Source: Acidobacteriota bacterium
GTDB taxonomy: Bacteria > Acidobacteriota > Thermoanaerobaculia > Multivoradales > J023
NCBI GenBank assembly: GCA_003697015.1
Contig: RFGL01000437.1
Location: 1 to 32,988, forward strand
Length of the DNA: 32,988 nt
Reading direction: 5' to 3'
The translations under genes were made by a program, and so were the position numbers. The notes beneath the pieces are model-generated. The model saw only the letters and a program-made list of their open reading frames with translations. It did no database searches and was not told the DNA's origin. Numbering within the stretch: position 1 is the first letter of the stretch; each line of letters starts with the position of its first letter. Positions 9,522 through 15,348 of this stretch are shown piece by piece.

Positions 9522-9779
9522 TCAGGCCCCCTCGGCGGCGGTGCGGACGGCGGCCAGGACGTCGTCCTCGCTCGGCCAGGGACGGCCGGTGAGCTTGGCG
9601 ATCAAGCCGCCCCGGCGGGAGATCACGGTACGGCCGTCGACGCGGATCTCGAACTGACCGCGGCGGCCCTTCTCCAGCTCGACGGACCGGCCGAGGGCAT
9701 CGCCGATGAGGGCAGCGAACCTCGCTGCCTTGGTCGCGGTGGTGGCTCAGGTCTGGCAGTGGACGATGCGGATGTCCAT
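9522..9779 (-). CDS. SelW/Rdx-type (SelT/SelW/SelH family) selenoprotein, UGA at 9747-9749 read as Sec
   Basis: An 85-residue protein when the UGA at codon 11 is read as selenocysteine. It starts MDIRIVHCQT, then Sec11, giving C8-x-x-U11, the redox motif of SelW-type thioredoxin-like proteins. The frame after the UGA continues without a stop for 74 codons with family features: a helix rich in Ala, FEIRVDGRTVISR (strand and turn), GGLIAK, and GRPWPSEDDVLAAV at the end. The ATG (9777-9779) has a GGAGG Shine-Dalgarno (9787-9791) with 7-base spacing, so translation is meant to begin before the UGA. A SECIS-like hairpin sits just downstream. The function is probably thiol redox chemistry on an unknown partner. 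With UGA as stop, only a 10-residue peptide results, so the gene is lost in ordinary annotation. A Cys-to-UGA pseudogene is the alternative, but the intact frame and the hairpin argue against it. Confidence 0.88.
9711..9729 (-). promoter_or_regulatory. bacterial SECIS-like hairpin after the Sec UGA
   Basis: On the minus strand, 17 bases after the UGA (9749-9747), GGCAGCG pairs perfectly with CGCTGCC around the 5-base loop AGGTT. This 7-bp stem and GGU-containing apical loop match the form of SelB-binding bSECIS elements, and the loop G lies about 26 bases from the UGA, within the range used by bacterial elements. The hairpin is inside the coding frame (residues about 18-23), as required in bacteria. 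Confidence 0.85.
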
Positions 9780-9861
9780 CGGGCGTCCTCCGGGGGTGGA
9801 TGAGCGTGATCGGCTGAGACGGCGCTGCCGAGGCGTTCCGCCGTCCGCGCAATGCGGGAGA

Positions 9862-9891
9862 AGACTACAGCGCGCGGCACCCTCCTGCCAA
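9862..9891 (-). promoter_or_regulatory. candidate promoter of the selenoprotein gene
   Basis: Read on the minus strand, TTGGCA (9891-9886) and TAGTCT (9867-9862) are separated by 18 bases, close to the sigma-70 consensus. The predicted start would leave an untranslated leader of about 75 bases before the ATG at 9779. Confidence 0.45.
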
Positions 9892-9918
9892 GGCCGGCTA
9901 CGGCCGCAGGCGTCGTCC

Positions 9919-9927
9919 TGTTATCGT
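9919..9927 (+). promoter_or_regulatory. extended -10 element before the dehalogenase-like gene
   Basis: TG-T-TATCGT at 9919-9927 looks like an extended -10 promoter, 23 bases upstream of the ATG at 9951. No good -35 is visible at the right distance. The selenoprotein promoter lies just to the left on the other strand, so the two genes are divergent. Confidence 0.4.
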
Positions 9928-9950
9928 GGCGCGGCAGAAAGGAGCGCGTC

Positions 9951-10835
9951 ATGGAGCGACCGTTCGAGGTGCCGGCGGAGCTTTATCCCTTCCGCTCGCG
10001 CTGGCAGGTGGTCGGCGGCCTGCCGGTGCATTACGTCGACGAGGGGGAGGGGCCGCCGGTGCTCTTTCTGCACGGCAATCCGACCTGGAGTTTTCTCTAC
10101 CGCGACGTGATCCGCGAGCTGCGGGGCAGCTGCCGCTCGATCGCCCTCGACTACCCGGGGATGGGGATGAGCGGCAAGCCGCGCCTTCACGGCCGGCCGG
10201 ACTACGGGTTTACGCCGGAGGAGCACAGCCGGGTGGTGGAGGGCTTCGTCGAGGCCCTCGACCTGCACGATCTGACCTTGATGGTGCAGGACTGGGGCGG
10301 GCCGATCGGCCTGGCGGTGGCGGCGCGCCAGCGGCGGCGCGTCGCCCGCCTGGTGATCGCCAACACCTGGGGATGGCCGGCGGAGGAGCTCGACATGAAG
10401 ATCTTCTCCTTTCTCCTCGGCCGATTCCCCGGCCCCCTGTTGATCCGCTACCGCAACTTCTTCGTCGAGACCGTCCTACCCCTCGGCGTCGAGAAAAAGG
10501 AGCGCCTCACCCCGGCGGTGATGGCCGCCTACCGCGCCCCCTACGCCGCGCCGGTCGATCGCCGGCCGACGGCGGTCTTCCCCCGCGCCATCGTCGCTTC
10601 ACGGGCCTTTCTCGCCGACGTCGAGGCCGGCCTCGAGTCCCTGCGTCAGCTGCCGGCGGCGATCATCTGGGCGAAGAAGGACAAGGCTTTCCGCAAGCGC
10701 GAGCTCGAGCGCTGGCGCGCCCTCTTCCCCGCCGCCCCCCTGACCCTGATTCCCGATGCCGGCCATTACCTGCAGGAGGACGCCCCGCAGGCGATCGCCG
10801 CCGCCGTCCGGTCGTTCTTGGGCCTCCCCGGCTGA
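9951..10835 (+). CDS. haloalkane dehalogenase-like alpha/beta hydrolase
   Basis: A 294-residue alpha/beta-hydrolase with haloalkane-dehalogenase features. The oxyanion/halide motif is HGNPTWSF (41-48, N43), the nucleophile is an aspartate rather than serine in VQDWGGPIGL (D114 with W115 next to it), the likely acid is D244 in WAKKDKAF, and the base is H272 in DAGHYLQED. Asp nucleophile followed by Trp is the signature of dehalogenases cleaving carbon-halogen bonds in small haloalkanes. Related epoxide hydrolases also use Asp but normally carry different cap tyrosines. The ATG at 9951 is supported by AAAGGAG (9938-9944) with 6-base spacing; the frame is open upstream but without family similarity. 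Whether it truly dehalogenates is not shown by sequence alone. Confidence 0.88.
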   Translation: MERPFEVPAELYPFRSRWQVVGGLPVHYVDEGEGPPVLFLHGNPTWSFLYRDVIRELRGSCRSIALDYPGMGMSGKPRLHGRPDYGFTPEEHSRVVEGFVEALDLHDLTLMVQDWGGPIGLAVAARQRRRVARLVIANTWGWPAEELDMKIFSFLLGRFPGPLLIRYRNFFVETVLPLGVEKKERLTPAVMAAYRAPYAAPVDRRPTAVFPRAIVASRAFLADVEAGLESLRQLPAAIIWAKKDKAFRKRELERWRALFPAAPLTLIPDAGHYLQEDAPQAIAAAVRSFLGLPG

Positions 10836-10887
10836 GCGCGCGGACAGAAGGACGGCATCCCGAAAAAGAGTGGCACCAGACGGGCGG

Positions 10888-10956
10888 GCCGATGACATCG
10901 TCGCTTGCTTGCGCTTCGCCCGACAGCGCATCGACCATCCCGTGTTGGCGGCATGA
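10888..10956 (+). pseudogene. DUF433 antitoxin remnant (C-terminus only)
   Basis: Only the last 22 codons of a DUF433 antitoxin remain (ADDIVACLRFARQRIDHPVL), nearly identical to the end of the intact copy at 11151-11375. Upstream the frame holds unrelated sequence that follows the dehalogenase gene, so the first two-thirds of the antitoxin is gone. Its TGA overlaps the ATG of the toxin remnant (ATGA), as in the intact arrangement. Confidence 0.75.
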
Positions 10957-11040
10957 TCCTCTGGATCGACGCCCAGCTCTCTCCTCATCTCGCGCCCTGG
11001 TTCAGCGACCGCTTCGGCCTCGAGGCCTTCTCGGCCCGGT
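10888..11040 (+). repeat. 153-bp direct duplication, copy 1 (toxin-antitoxin junction)
   Basis: This segment matches 11307-11459 base for base in length, with no gap and only scattered substitutions. It covers the last 22 codons of a DUF433 antitoxin and the first 29 codons of its DUF5615 toxin. Confidence 0.9.
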
Positions 11041-11085
11041 GGCTCGGCCTGCGGGAGCCAAGGATCGCGAAATCACGGACCTTGA
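10953..11085 (+). pseudogene. DUF5615 (PIN-like) toxin remnant with frameshift
   Basis: It starts MILWIDAQLSPHLAPW and continues LEAFSARWLGLRE, the N-terminal part of DUF5615 PIN-like toxins, including the early aspartate in WIDAQLS. After LGLRE the frame is lost. Reading one base earlier restores AKDREI, the expected next motif, so a single base appears to be missing near 11060. Beyond AKDREI the family similarity ends, and the sequence becomes the 5' region of the next DUF433 gene. The catalytic C-terminal half is absent, so no active toxin is expected. Confidence 0.7.
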
Positions 11086-11150
11086 GTTGGCTGTCCCCGA
11101 AGGCGCAACCCGGGAGTTGCGCTATGATCTCCGCTCGAAGAGGAGCTCAG

Positions 11151-11375
11151 ATGACCACTATCGCAGATAGAATCACCGTCGATCCCGAACAGTGCGGCGG
11201 ACGCCCCTGTATTCGGGGCATGCGCATCCGCGTCGTCGACGTTCTCGACCTTCTGGCCAATGGTCTCGGCCATCAGCAGATCCTCGAGGAGCTGCCCGAC
11301 CTGACTGCCGATGACATCGTCGCGTGCTTGCGCTTCGCCCGACAGCGCGTCGACCATCCCGTGCTGGCGGCATGA
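11151..11375 (+). CDS. DUF433 family antitoxin
   Basis: A complete 74-residue DUF433 protein. It begins MTTIADRITVDPEQCGG and continues RPCIRGMRIRVVDVLDLL, the core GxPCIxGTRI-type signature of the family, with a helix-turn-helix-like second half ending VDHPVLAA. DUF433 proteins are usually the antitoxin partner of a DUF5615 PIN-like toxin. Here the toxin frame starts in the ATGA overlap but is cut after 29 codons, making this an orphan antitoxin. The start is supported by AGAGGAG just upstream (spacing 5) and a TATGAT -10-like hexamer at 11123-11128. It may still act as a DNA-binding autoregulator, or protect against related toxins elsewhere. Confidence 0.85.
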   Translation: MTTIADRITVDPEQCGGRPCIRGMRIRVVDVLDLLANGLGHQQILEELPDLTADDIVACLRFARQRVDHPVLAA

Positions 11376-11459
11376 TCCTCTGGATCGACGCCCAGCTCTC
11401 TCCCCATCTCGCGCCCTGGCTCAAAGAGCGCTTCCGCCTCGAGGCCTTCTCGGCCCGGT
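11307..11459 (+). repeat. 153-bp direct duplication, copy 2
   Basis: This is the second copy of the segment at 10888-11040. The match stops exactly where the second toxin frame is broken: copy 1 continues GGTGG (Arg-Trp), while copy 2 continues GGTGA, creating a stop. The duplication therefore marks a recombination junction in the toxin gene. Confidence 0.9.
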
Positions 11460-11461
11460 GA
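11372..11461 (+). pseudogene. truncated DUF5615 toxin, 29 codons
   Basis: The frame begins in an ATGA overlap with the DUF433 stop and reads MILWIDAQLSPHLAPW, then LEAFSAR and TGA. Normal DUF5615 toxins are about 110-120 residues, so roughly three-quarters of the protein, including later acidic residues of the PIN-like site, is missing. The break coincides with the end of the 153-bp duplication. Confidence 0.8.
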
Positions 11462-11482
11462 GCGCGCCGACTACGTACCCTG

Positions 11483-11511
11483 GGTCGAGGTCGAATGGAT
11501 CGACCTCGACC
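11483..11511. repeat. perfect 12-bp inverted repeat (hairpin)
   Basis: GGTCGAGGTCGA (11483-11494) and TCGACCTCGACC (11500-11511) are perfect complements around the 5-base loop ATGGA. No T-run follows, so it is not a standard intrinsic terminator. The right arm overlaps the first unit of the 20-bp tandem repeat. Confidence 0.8.
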
Positions 11512-11540
11512 GTCCGCCGTCGACCTCGACCGTCCGCCGT
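11501..11540. repeat. 20-bp tandem repeat, two perfect copies
   Basis: CGACCTCGACCGTCCGCCGT occurs at 11501-11520 and again at 11521-11540 with no differences, followed by a further CGAC. Confidence 0.9.
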
Positions 11541-11640
11541 CGACGTACCCGCCTCTCGGATCCTGTACCGAAGAGCTTGCGTCCGATCGGCCGACTGGCT
11601 GCTAAACGACTGATTCGATTCGACTTGTGAAGAGGGTGGT

Positions 11641-11670
11641 ACTTTTCCTGGTAGTACTTCTCCTGGTAGT
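11641..11670. repeat. 15-bp tandem repeat, two copies
   Basis: ACTTTTCCTGGTAGT (11641-11655) is followed directly by ACTTCTCCTGGTAGT (11656-11670), with one mismatch. Confidence 0.85.
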
Positions 11671-11720
11671 GCAGGATTGGGGCGGGCCGATCCGCGCGCG
11701 CGGACAGAAGGGCGGCACCC
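11669..11720 (+). repeat. two short duplicated pieces of the dehalogenase locus joined together
   Basis: Bases 11669-11691 match 10284-10306 (the nucleophile-elbow codons of the dehalogenase-like gene) with one difference. Bases 11696-11720 match 10836-10860 (immediately after that gene) with two differences. In the donor locus these pieces are about 530 bases apart; here they are nearly adjacent, as if copied from an internally deleted version. Confidence 0.75.
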
Positions 11721-11812
11721 GCCGGATCGCCCCCGACAGATCGGTCGCCGCCGCCATCCGACGGCCGAGAGAACGCGGCATCCACGGCCGCTAGAATCGC
11801 CGCCAGGAGACG

Positions 11813-14548
11813 ATGGTGGCGACGCTCGTACAGGGTCGAACGCGGGGTGCTGCCGCCGCGGGGTGGTGGCTGGGCGGCTATGCCCTGGCGTTGGCGCTCC
11901 TGCCGCTGGCGCTGGGGCTGGCGGTGACCATGGACGACGGCTATTACTACCTGGAGATCGCCCGCAACGTCGCCGGGGGTAAGGGCTCGACCTTCGACGG
12001 CCTGCACCCGACCAACGGCTATCACCCCCTGTGGCTGCTCGCCCTGGTGCCGGCCGCCGCGGTCGCCGGCACCGCCGGCGGGACGCTCCTCGCCGCCGGA
12101 CTGATGCAGGCGGCCTGTGCCGTCGCCGCGGCGCTTCTGGTCTACCGCCTGGCGCGGCGCTTCGTCGGCTGGCCCCTGGCCGCCCTGGCGGCGCTGTTGT
12201 GGATCGACCTCAGCCGCCCCCTGTGGCTGTCGGGGCTCGAGTTCTCCCTCGCCAGTCTCGCTGTGCTGGCGGCGGCCGACCTTCATCTGCGCCTGGCCGA
12301 AGAGCCGGGCGCCGGCCGGCGCTCCTACGCGGCGCTCGGGCTGCTCGCCGCGCTGGCCGCGCTCGCCCGTCTCGACCTGGCGCTGCTGGCGCCTCTGCTC
12401 GCCGTCGATCTGTGGCGCCGCCGTCGCGCCGCCGGCCGGCCGGCGACGGCGGCGTTCCTCGCCTTCGCCCTGCCGGTGACCCTGGCGGTGGGCGGCTACG
12501 CCGGGGTGAGCTATGCCCTCTTCGGCCATCCGACGCCGGTCAGCGCCGCGGTCAAGCGCGCCTGGTCCGCCGAGCTGCTGGCGGCCGATGCGGTGGCGCG
12601 CGAGCACGGCGTCGTCGCCGCCAAGGCGCGCCATCTGCTGCGACCCCTGGACGCCGGCCCCGGCCGCTGGCCGACCCGGGGCCTGGCTCTCGGCCTGCTG
12701 GCGACGAGCGGCTACCTGGCCGCCGGCCTGGCCCGCCGGCGTCGAGGGCTCGGTGACCTCGGCGGGCCGCTCCTGCCCTGGGCCCTCTTCGGCCTGCTCC
12801 ACTACCTGATCTGCGGCCTGGTCTTCCACGGCCGGCTGTCGTTCGCCCCCTGGTACTTCATCGTCCAGCCCTGGCTCGGCGCGCTGCTCACCGCCCGCTT
12901 TCTGGGCTGGGCCGGAAGGCGTCTGCCGCCCTTCGCCCGCCGGCGCTCGGCGGCCTGGGGCCTGGGGCTGGTGCTGGGGCTGCTCGCCGTCCACGGCGCC
13001 CGCGGCGTGGTCGCGAGCTGGCGCAACGAACGCCGCGACGGGCCGCCGCCGCAGATCCTGGCGGCCCGCTGGCTGGCGCGGAACCTGCCGCCGGCGACGC
13101 GCCTGGGAGCGTGGAATGCCGGCGCCCTGGGCTTCTTCGCTCCGCAGCCGGTGGTCAACCTCGACGGCCTGGTCAACTCCTGGCGATTCTTCGACCACGA
13201 CCGCCACCACCTGCCGGCCTACCTGCGGCGGGAGAAGGTCGCCTACCTGGTCGACGCCTTCGACGGCCGGCGGCTTCTCACCCACCTGCCCCGGGAGCTC
13301 GACTTCGTCGCCTGCCGGGATCTGCCGATCGCCGGCCGGCGTACCGCCGGCGACTGGCAGATCCGGCTCTGCGAGGTGCTGCCGCCGGCGCTTTCAGACG
13401 ACGTCGAAGTCCCCCCCCTGCAGGGCCCAGCGGCGGGGGTCGGCGAGGCGCGCGAGGGGCAGGCCGGGAGCGAGGGGCACCAGGTGGACGGTGAAGGCGC
13501 GGCGCCGGCGCAGGAAACGGTGGCGGCGCAGGTGACGATCGAGGGGCGAGCCCACCGCCGCCAGGGCGCCGGCGGCGACGGCGCCGGCGGCGCGAGCGCG
13601 CCCGAGGAAGGCGGCGAGGAGGGCGTCGTGGACCCCAGCGTCACCGGCCGCGGCCCGCAGCTCGGCGATCAGGGCGTGGACCGTCGCGGCCTCGGACCGC
13701 GCCGGCTCGCCGCCGGTCAGGCGATAGGCCAGCAGGCCGGCGGGCTCGCCGTCGCGCCGCGCCAGGAGCATGCGGTAGGGATGGGTGGGGCACGCGGCGT
13801 AGCGCCAGACGAAGCGCTCGCCGCCGCCGGCGAGGGCGAAGAGGGGCTGTCGCCGGCAGCGCGCCTCGACGGCGTCGGCGGCCGGGGCGAGGGCGGGCTC
13901 GCCGGCGGCGACGTCGTCGACGGTGACGTCGGGGGCGGGCCGGCGGCCGGCGAGACGATCCCAGCCGCGGCCGAGGAATCGCAGGCGGCCGAGGGCCGGC
14001 CAGCCCAGGCGGCGGGCGAGGAGGAGCTCCGGCCGCAGGGGACGCCAGCGCCAGGCGAGGGGGAAGAGGGGCCGCCAGTCGAGAGCGGCGGTGCGCGAGC
14101 CCCACTGCTCGTTGGGCAGACCGAGGACGGCGGCGATGCCGGCCTCGCGGTAGGCCCGGTGGGCGGCGGTGACCACCGCCGTCAGCAGCCCTCGCCGGCG
14201 GTGGGCGGGGTCGGTCATGCCGTCGACCGCCACCATCACCTCGAGCTCGCGGCCGGGCAGGATCAGCCGGCCGGGGATGCCGGCGTACTGGCAGAGGGGG
14301 CGGTCCTCTTCGTCCACCGCCAGCCACACGTTGGCCACCGGCGACGGCAGGGAGTCGAGCTTCCAGCGCTGGTGTTCGGAGCTCGTCGGACGGCGGAAGG
14401 CGCGGGCGAAGAGCTCGGCCCGCGCCGCTCGGTCCGCCGGCCGCGCCGGCCGCACCCGAACGCCGTTCACGAGCGGGCCTCCAGCGCCAACCGGCGCCGC
14501 GCCCGCCGGCCGGCGAGGAAGGCCAGGGGATCGCTCAGGGCGAGGTAG
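11813..14548 (+). CDS. multi-pass membrane protein (glycosyltransferase-like), frame runs on into the opposing gene
   Basis: The recognisable protein covers about residues 1-525 (to about 13390). A first membrane segment is followed by a periplasmic-type loop with MDDGYYYLEIARN and a GLHPTNGYHPLW motif, then about ten hydrophobic helices and a soluble C-terminal part with LGAWNAGALGFF and VNLDGLVNS. The acidic pair in an early loop plus many helices fits GT-C-type polyprenyl-sugar glycosyltransferases, or hypothetical proteins related to them; the sugar is unknown. No in-frame stop occurs until 14546-14548, so the formal frame is 911 codons and its last 385 are antisense to the GNAT gene. That extension looks like artefact or a lost stop: single-base shifts would end it at 13494 or 13535. 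A GTG at 11816 is better spaced (6 bases) from AGGAG than the ATG at 11813. Confidence 0.6.
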   Translation: MVATLVQGRTRGAAAAGWWLGGYALALALLPLALGLAVTMDDGYYYLEIARNVAGGKGSTFDGLHPTNGYHPLWLLALVPAAAVAGTAGGTLLAAGLMQAACAVAAALLVYRLARRFVGWPLAALAALLWIDLSRPLWLSGLEFSLASLAVLAAADLHLRLAEEPGAGRRSYAALGLLAALAALARLDLALLAPLLAVDLWRRRRAAGRPATAAFLAFALPVTLAVGGYAGVSYALFGHPTPVSAAVKRAWSAELLAADAVAREHGVVAAKARHLLRPLDAGPGRWPTRGLALGLLATSGYLAAGLARRRRGLGDLGGPLLPWALFGLLHYLICGLVFHGRLSFAPWYFIVQPWLGALLTARFLGWAGRRLPPFARRRSAAWGLGLVLGLLAVHGARGVVASWRNERRDGPPPQILAARWLARNLPPATRLGAWNAGALGFFAPQPVVNLDGLVNSWRFFDHDRHHLPAYLRREKVAYLVDAFDGRRLLTHLPRELDFVACRDLPIAGRRTAGDWQIRLCEVLPPALSDDVEVPPLQGPAAGVGEAREGQAGSEGHQVDGEGAAPAQETVAAQVTIEGRAHRRQGAGGDGAGGASAPEEGGEEGVVDPSVTGRGPQLGDQGVDRRGLGPRRLAAGQAIGQQAGGLAVAPRQEHAVGMGGARGVAPDEALAAAGEGEEGLSPAARLDGVGGRGEGGLAGGDVVDGDVGGGPAAGETIPAAAEESQAAEGRPAQAAGEEELRPQGTPAPGEGEEGPPVESGGARAPLLVGQTEDGGDAGLAVGPVGGGDHRRQQPSPAVGGVGHAVDRHHHLELAAGQDQPAGDAGVLAEGAVLFVHRQPHVGHRRRQGVELPALVFGARRTAEGAGEELGPRRSVRRPRRPHPNAVHERASSANRRRARRPARKARGSLRAR
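13394..14470 (-). CDS. GNAT family N-acyltransferase
   Basis: A 358-residue acetyltransferase-fold protein. The N-terminal half has a clear GNAT core: MVAVDGMTDPAHRRRGLLT with the acyl-CoA pyrophosphate loop RRRGLL (91-96), then AYREAGIAAVLGLPNEQWG. The C-terminal half looks like a second, degenerate GNAT lobe ending WALQGGDFDVV, a terminal pattern seen in this group. It starts at GTG 14468-14470 in a GTGA overlap with the PIG-L stop, so the two genes are translationally coupled. Coupling of a deacetylase to an acyltransferase suggests removal and replacement of an N-acyl group on an amino sugar (inference). Its 3' end faces the membrane protein gene, whose frame reads through it in antisense. 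Confidence 0.85.
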   Translation of the reverse strand: MNGVRVRPARPADRAARAELFARAFRRPTSSEHQRWKLDSLPSPVANVWLAVDEEDRPLCQYAGIPGRLILPGRELEVMVAVDGMTDPAHRRRGLLTAVVTAAHRAYREAGIAAVLGLPNEQWGSRTAALDWRPLFPLAWRWRPLRPELLLARRLGWPALGRLRFLGRGWDRLAGRRPAPDVTVDDVAAGEPALAPAADAVEARCRRQPLFALAGGGERFVWRYAACPTHPYRMLLARRDGEPAGLLAYRLTGGEPARSEAATVHALIAELRAAAGDAGVHDALLAAFLGRARAAGAVAAGALAAVGSPLDRHLRRHRFLRRRRAFTVHLVPLAPGLPLARLADPRRWALQGGDFDVV

Positions 14549-15342
14549 CGCAAGCCGCGGAAGGGTGGGTCGGCCGGCGCGTCTCCCGGCGGGTGGAGCC
14601 GGCGGTAGGTCGCAGCCGGCAGCTGCCAAAAGACCTCCAACAAGCGGTCCCGGCGGTAGAGCCGCGCCATGTAGCGCCGCGTGCGCAGGCACCGCTCGAG
14701 GCTGCCGAGCTGGGAGCGGTAGGCGGCGAGGGCGGCGGCGAGCCCGCCGGCGCGCTCGCCGGCGGGGCACGCGAGGTTGATCACCGGCGGCGTCAGCGGC
14801 ACCTGCACCGGATAGACCCTCAGGGCCGCTCGGTCGTCGTCGAGGGCGGCGGCGAGGGCCTGGGCCGCCCGCCGGTGCTCGGGGTGGAAGTCGATCGCCG
14901 ACGGGGCATAGATCACCGCCGGTCGGAGCCGGCGGAGGAGCTCGGCGACCATCGCCGTCGCCTCCTCGCGCCGCCACTCGCCCTCCCGCAGGCCGCACCA
15001 GACGAGCCGTGCACCGAGGACGGCGGCCGCCGCCTCCGCCTCCTTGCGGCGGGTCTCGGCCATGGCTTCCGGCCCCAGCCCCAGGGCGCGCGAGCGCCGG
15101 CCGTCGCTCAGGCAGGCCACCACCACGCCGTCGCCGGCGGCGCGGTGGGCCAGGAGGGTTGCGCCGCAGCCGGCGACTTCGTCGTCGGGATGGGGCGCCA
15201 CCACCAGCACCGTCCCCGCCGCCGGCGACCAGGGGGTGGCGCGCGGCCGCAGCAGACGACCGGCGGCGGCGAAGCCCAGCCCCCAGAGCTCGCGGCAGGT
15301 GGCTTGCAGGACGGCCCGCGCCCGCCGCCCGTGGCCCGTCAT
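14467..15342 (-). CDS. PIG-L family (LmbE-like) N-deacetylase
   Basis: A 291-residue zinc-dependent deacetylase of the PIG-L/LmbE family, which removes N-acetyl groups from GlcNAc-containing lipids, glycosides or thiol precursors. The zinc motif is PHPDDE (50-55) within VLVVAPHPDDEVAGCGA; the second metal/active-site element is D151-x-H153-x-x-H156 (DFHPEH). The C-terminal extension (about 215-291) is Arg-rich and not typical of the shortest family members. It overlaps the GNAT start by 4 bases and begins 6 bases after the S9 peptidase stop, so the S9, PIG-L and GNAT genes may share a transcript. The substrate cannot be read from the sequence. Confidence 0.92.
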   Translation of the reverse strand: MTGHGRRARAVLQATCRELWGLGFAAAGRLLRPRATPWSPAAGTVLVVAPHPDDEVAGCGATLLAHRAAGDGVVVACLSDGRRSRALGLGPEAMAETRRKEAEAAAAVLGARLVWCGLREGEWRREEATAMVAELLRRLRPAVIYAPSAIDFHPEHRRAAQALAAALDDDRAALRVYPVQVPLTPPVINLACPAGERAGGLAAALAAYRSQLGSLERCLRTRRYMARLYRRDRLLEVFWQLPAATYRRLHPPGDAPADPPFRGLRYLALSDPLAFLAGRRARRRLALEARS

Positions 15343-15348
15343 CTGCTC

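Larger units (their letters stand above)
11462..11812. other. gene-poor scar region with several short repeats
   Basis: I see no convincing gene here. It holds a 12-bp perfect inverted repeat (11483-11494 with 11500-11511), a perfect 20-bp tandem pair (11501-11540), a 15-bp tandem pair (11641-11670, one mismatch) and two short copies of dehalogenase-locus sequence (11669-11720). Bases about 11590-11670 are clearly less GC-rich than the surroundings. A TAGAAT -10-like hexamer (11792-11797) precedes the next gene. Confidence 0.7.

Noticed and set aside
9328-9852. Minus-strand open frame of 174 codons over the selenoprotein region
   Set aside because: Arg/Pro-rich text without domain; it is another frame of the DNA that holds the SelW-like gene and part of the LOG gene.
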